Shown piece by piece: positions 13,850 to 13,958 of a DNA stretch of 13,958 bases. The notes below the pieces were generated by a model. That model was not told where the DNA came from. It saw only the letters and a program-made list of their open reading frames with translations, and made no database searches. How positions within the stretch are numbered: the stretch's first letter is position 1; the number at the start of each line of letters is the position of its first letter. This stretch comes from Prevotellaceae bacterium (lineage in GTDB: Bacteria > Bacteroidota > Bacteroidia > Bacteroidales > Bacteroidaceae): the NCBI GenBank assembly GCA_030523505.1, contig JAUNIK010000022.1:1-13958 (forward strand). Reading direction: 5' to 3'. Both the position numbers and the translations under genes were made by a program.

Positions 13850-13958
13850 CGATTTCTACTTTTATCTAAAAAACTTTGCTCATTAATCGATGGATAGAGA
13901 TTCTCATGTTGGTTGGATGAGCATGTTATAACAGTGGAATGAGAAGCAATTTGCGCGC

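Larger units (their letters stand above)
12820..13958. other. Long intergenic region upstream of the Sus operon
   Basis: About 1.1 kb without a convincing gene. The first 180 bases are the susC leader, followed by its promoter near 13005-13036. Bases 13037-13340 are AT-rich with short palindromes (GCACGCGTGC at 13224-13233; CCATGC/GCATGG at 13175-13193). Bases 13345-13850 are dense in repeats, listed separately. Open frames of 79 codons (13182-13421, plus) and 85 codons (13345-13602, minus) run through these repeats and have no signal peptide, recognisable domain or ribosome-binding site. The last 100 bases hold a TTCTCAT (13901) / ATGAGAA (13939) inverted pair and nothing else I can name. 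The window ends before the next gene. Confidence 0.7.

Overview
The window looks like chromosomal DNA from a member of the Bacteroidota, most probably a Prevotella-like Bacteroidales. This rests on a SusC/SusD pair with the usual domain order, lipoprotein signal peptides followed by acidic residues, a promoter of the Bacteroidota type (TTTG, 20 bases, TAnnTTTG), mostly weak or absent Shine-Dalgarno sequences, and families largely restricted to this phylum (DUF4292, the Bacteroidota-type dNTPase). The genus is inferred from general resemblance and was not tested.

Layout. (1) Bases 50-4428, minus strand: a compact four-gene cluster read in the order dut (dUTPase), a TPR-repeat lipoprotein, a short DUF4292-type lipoprotein and an EnvC-like coiled-coil/LytM protein whose metal ligands are all replaced. 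Gaps are 44 bases, an 11-base overlap and 44 bases, so one transcript is likely. (2) Bases 4541-5878, plus strand: a dNTP triphosphohydrolase (dgt), divergent from dut across 112 bases, so two enzymes of dNTP-pool control share one regulatory gap. (3) Bases 5879-6044: a C/G-rich inverted-repeat element and a strong hairpin with U-tracts on both sides, serving converging transcripts. (4) Bases 6045-12819, minus strand: a three-gene SusC-SusD-lipoprotein operon for binding and TonB-dependent import of an unknown ligand, probably a glycan or peptide. It has a near-consensus promoter at 13005-13036 and a leader of about 180 bases. No glycoside hydrolase, sulfatase, peptidase or regulator lies beside it in the window. 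(5) Bases 12820-13958: about 1.1 kb without a convincing gene. After the susC leader and promoter it is packed with repeats: a copy of a 31-base sequence also found between susD and the third lipoprotein gene, a GC-rich block, a cluster of inverted half-sites, a perfect 10-bp-arm palindrome, and paired TCCTACAC/GTGTAGGA sites.

No clearly new multi-gene system is visible. The parts most worth following are the repeat-rich intergenic region at 13345-13850, the 31-base repeat pair, the hexamer repeat in front of a TTG-started envC-like gene, and the third Sus lipoprotein with two similar Trp-initiated segments and a basic C-terminal tail. No rRNA, tRNA, transposase or CRISPR array was seen.
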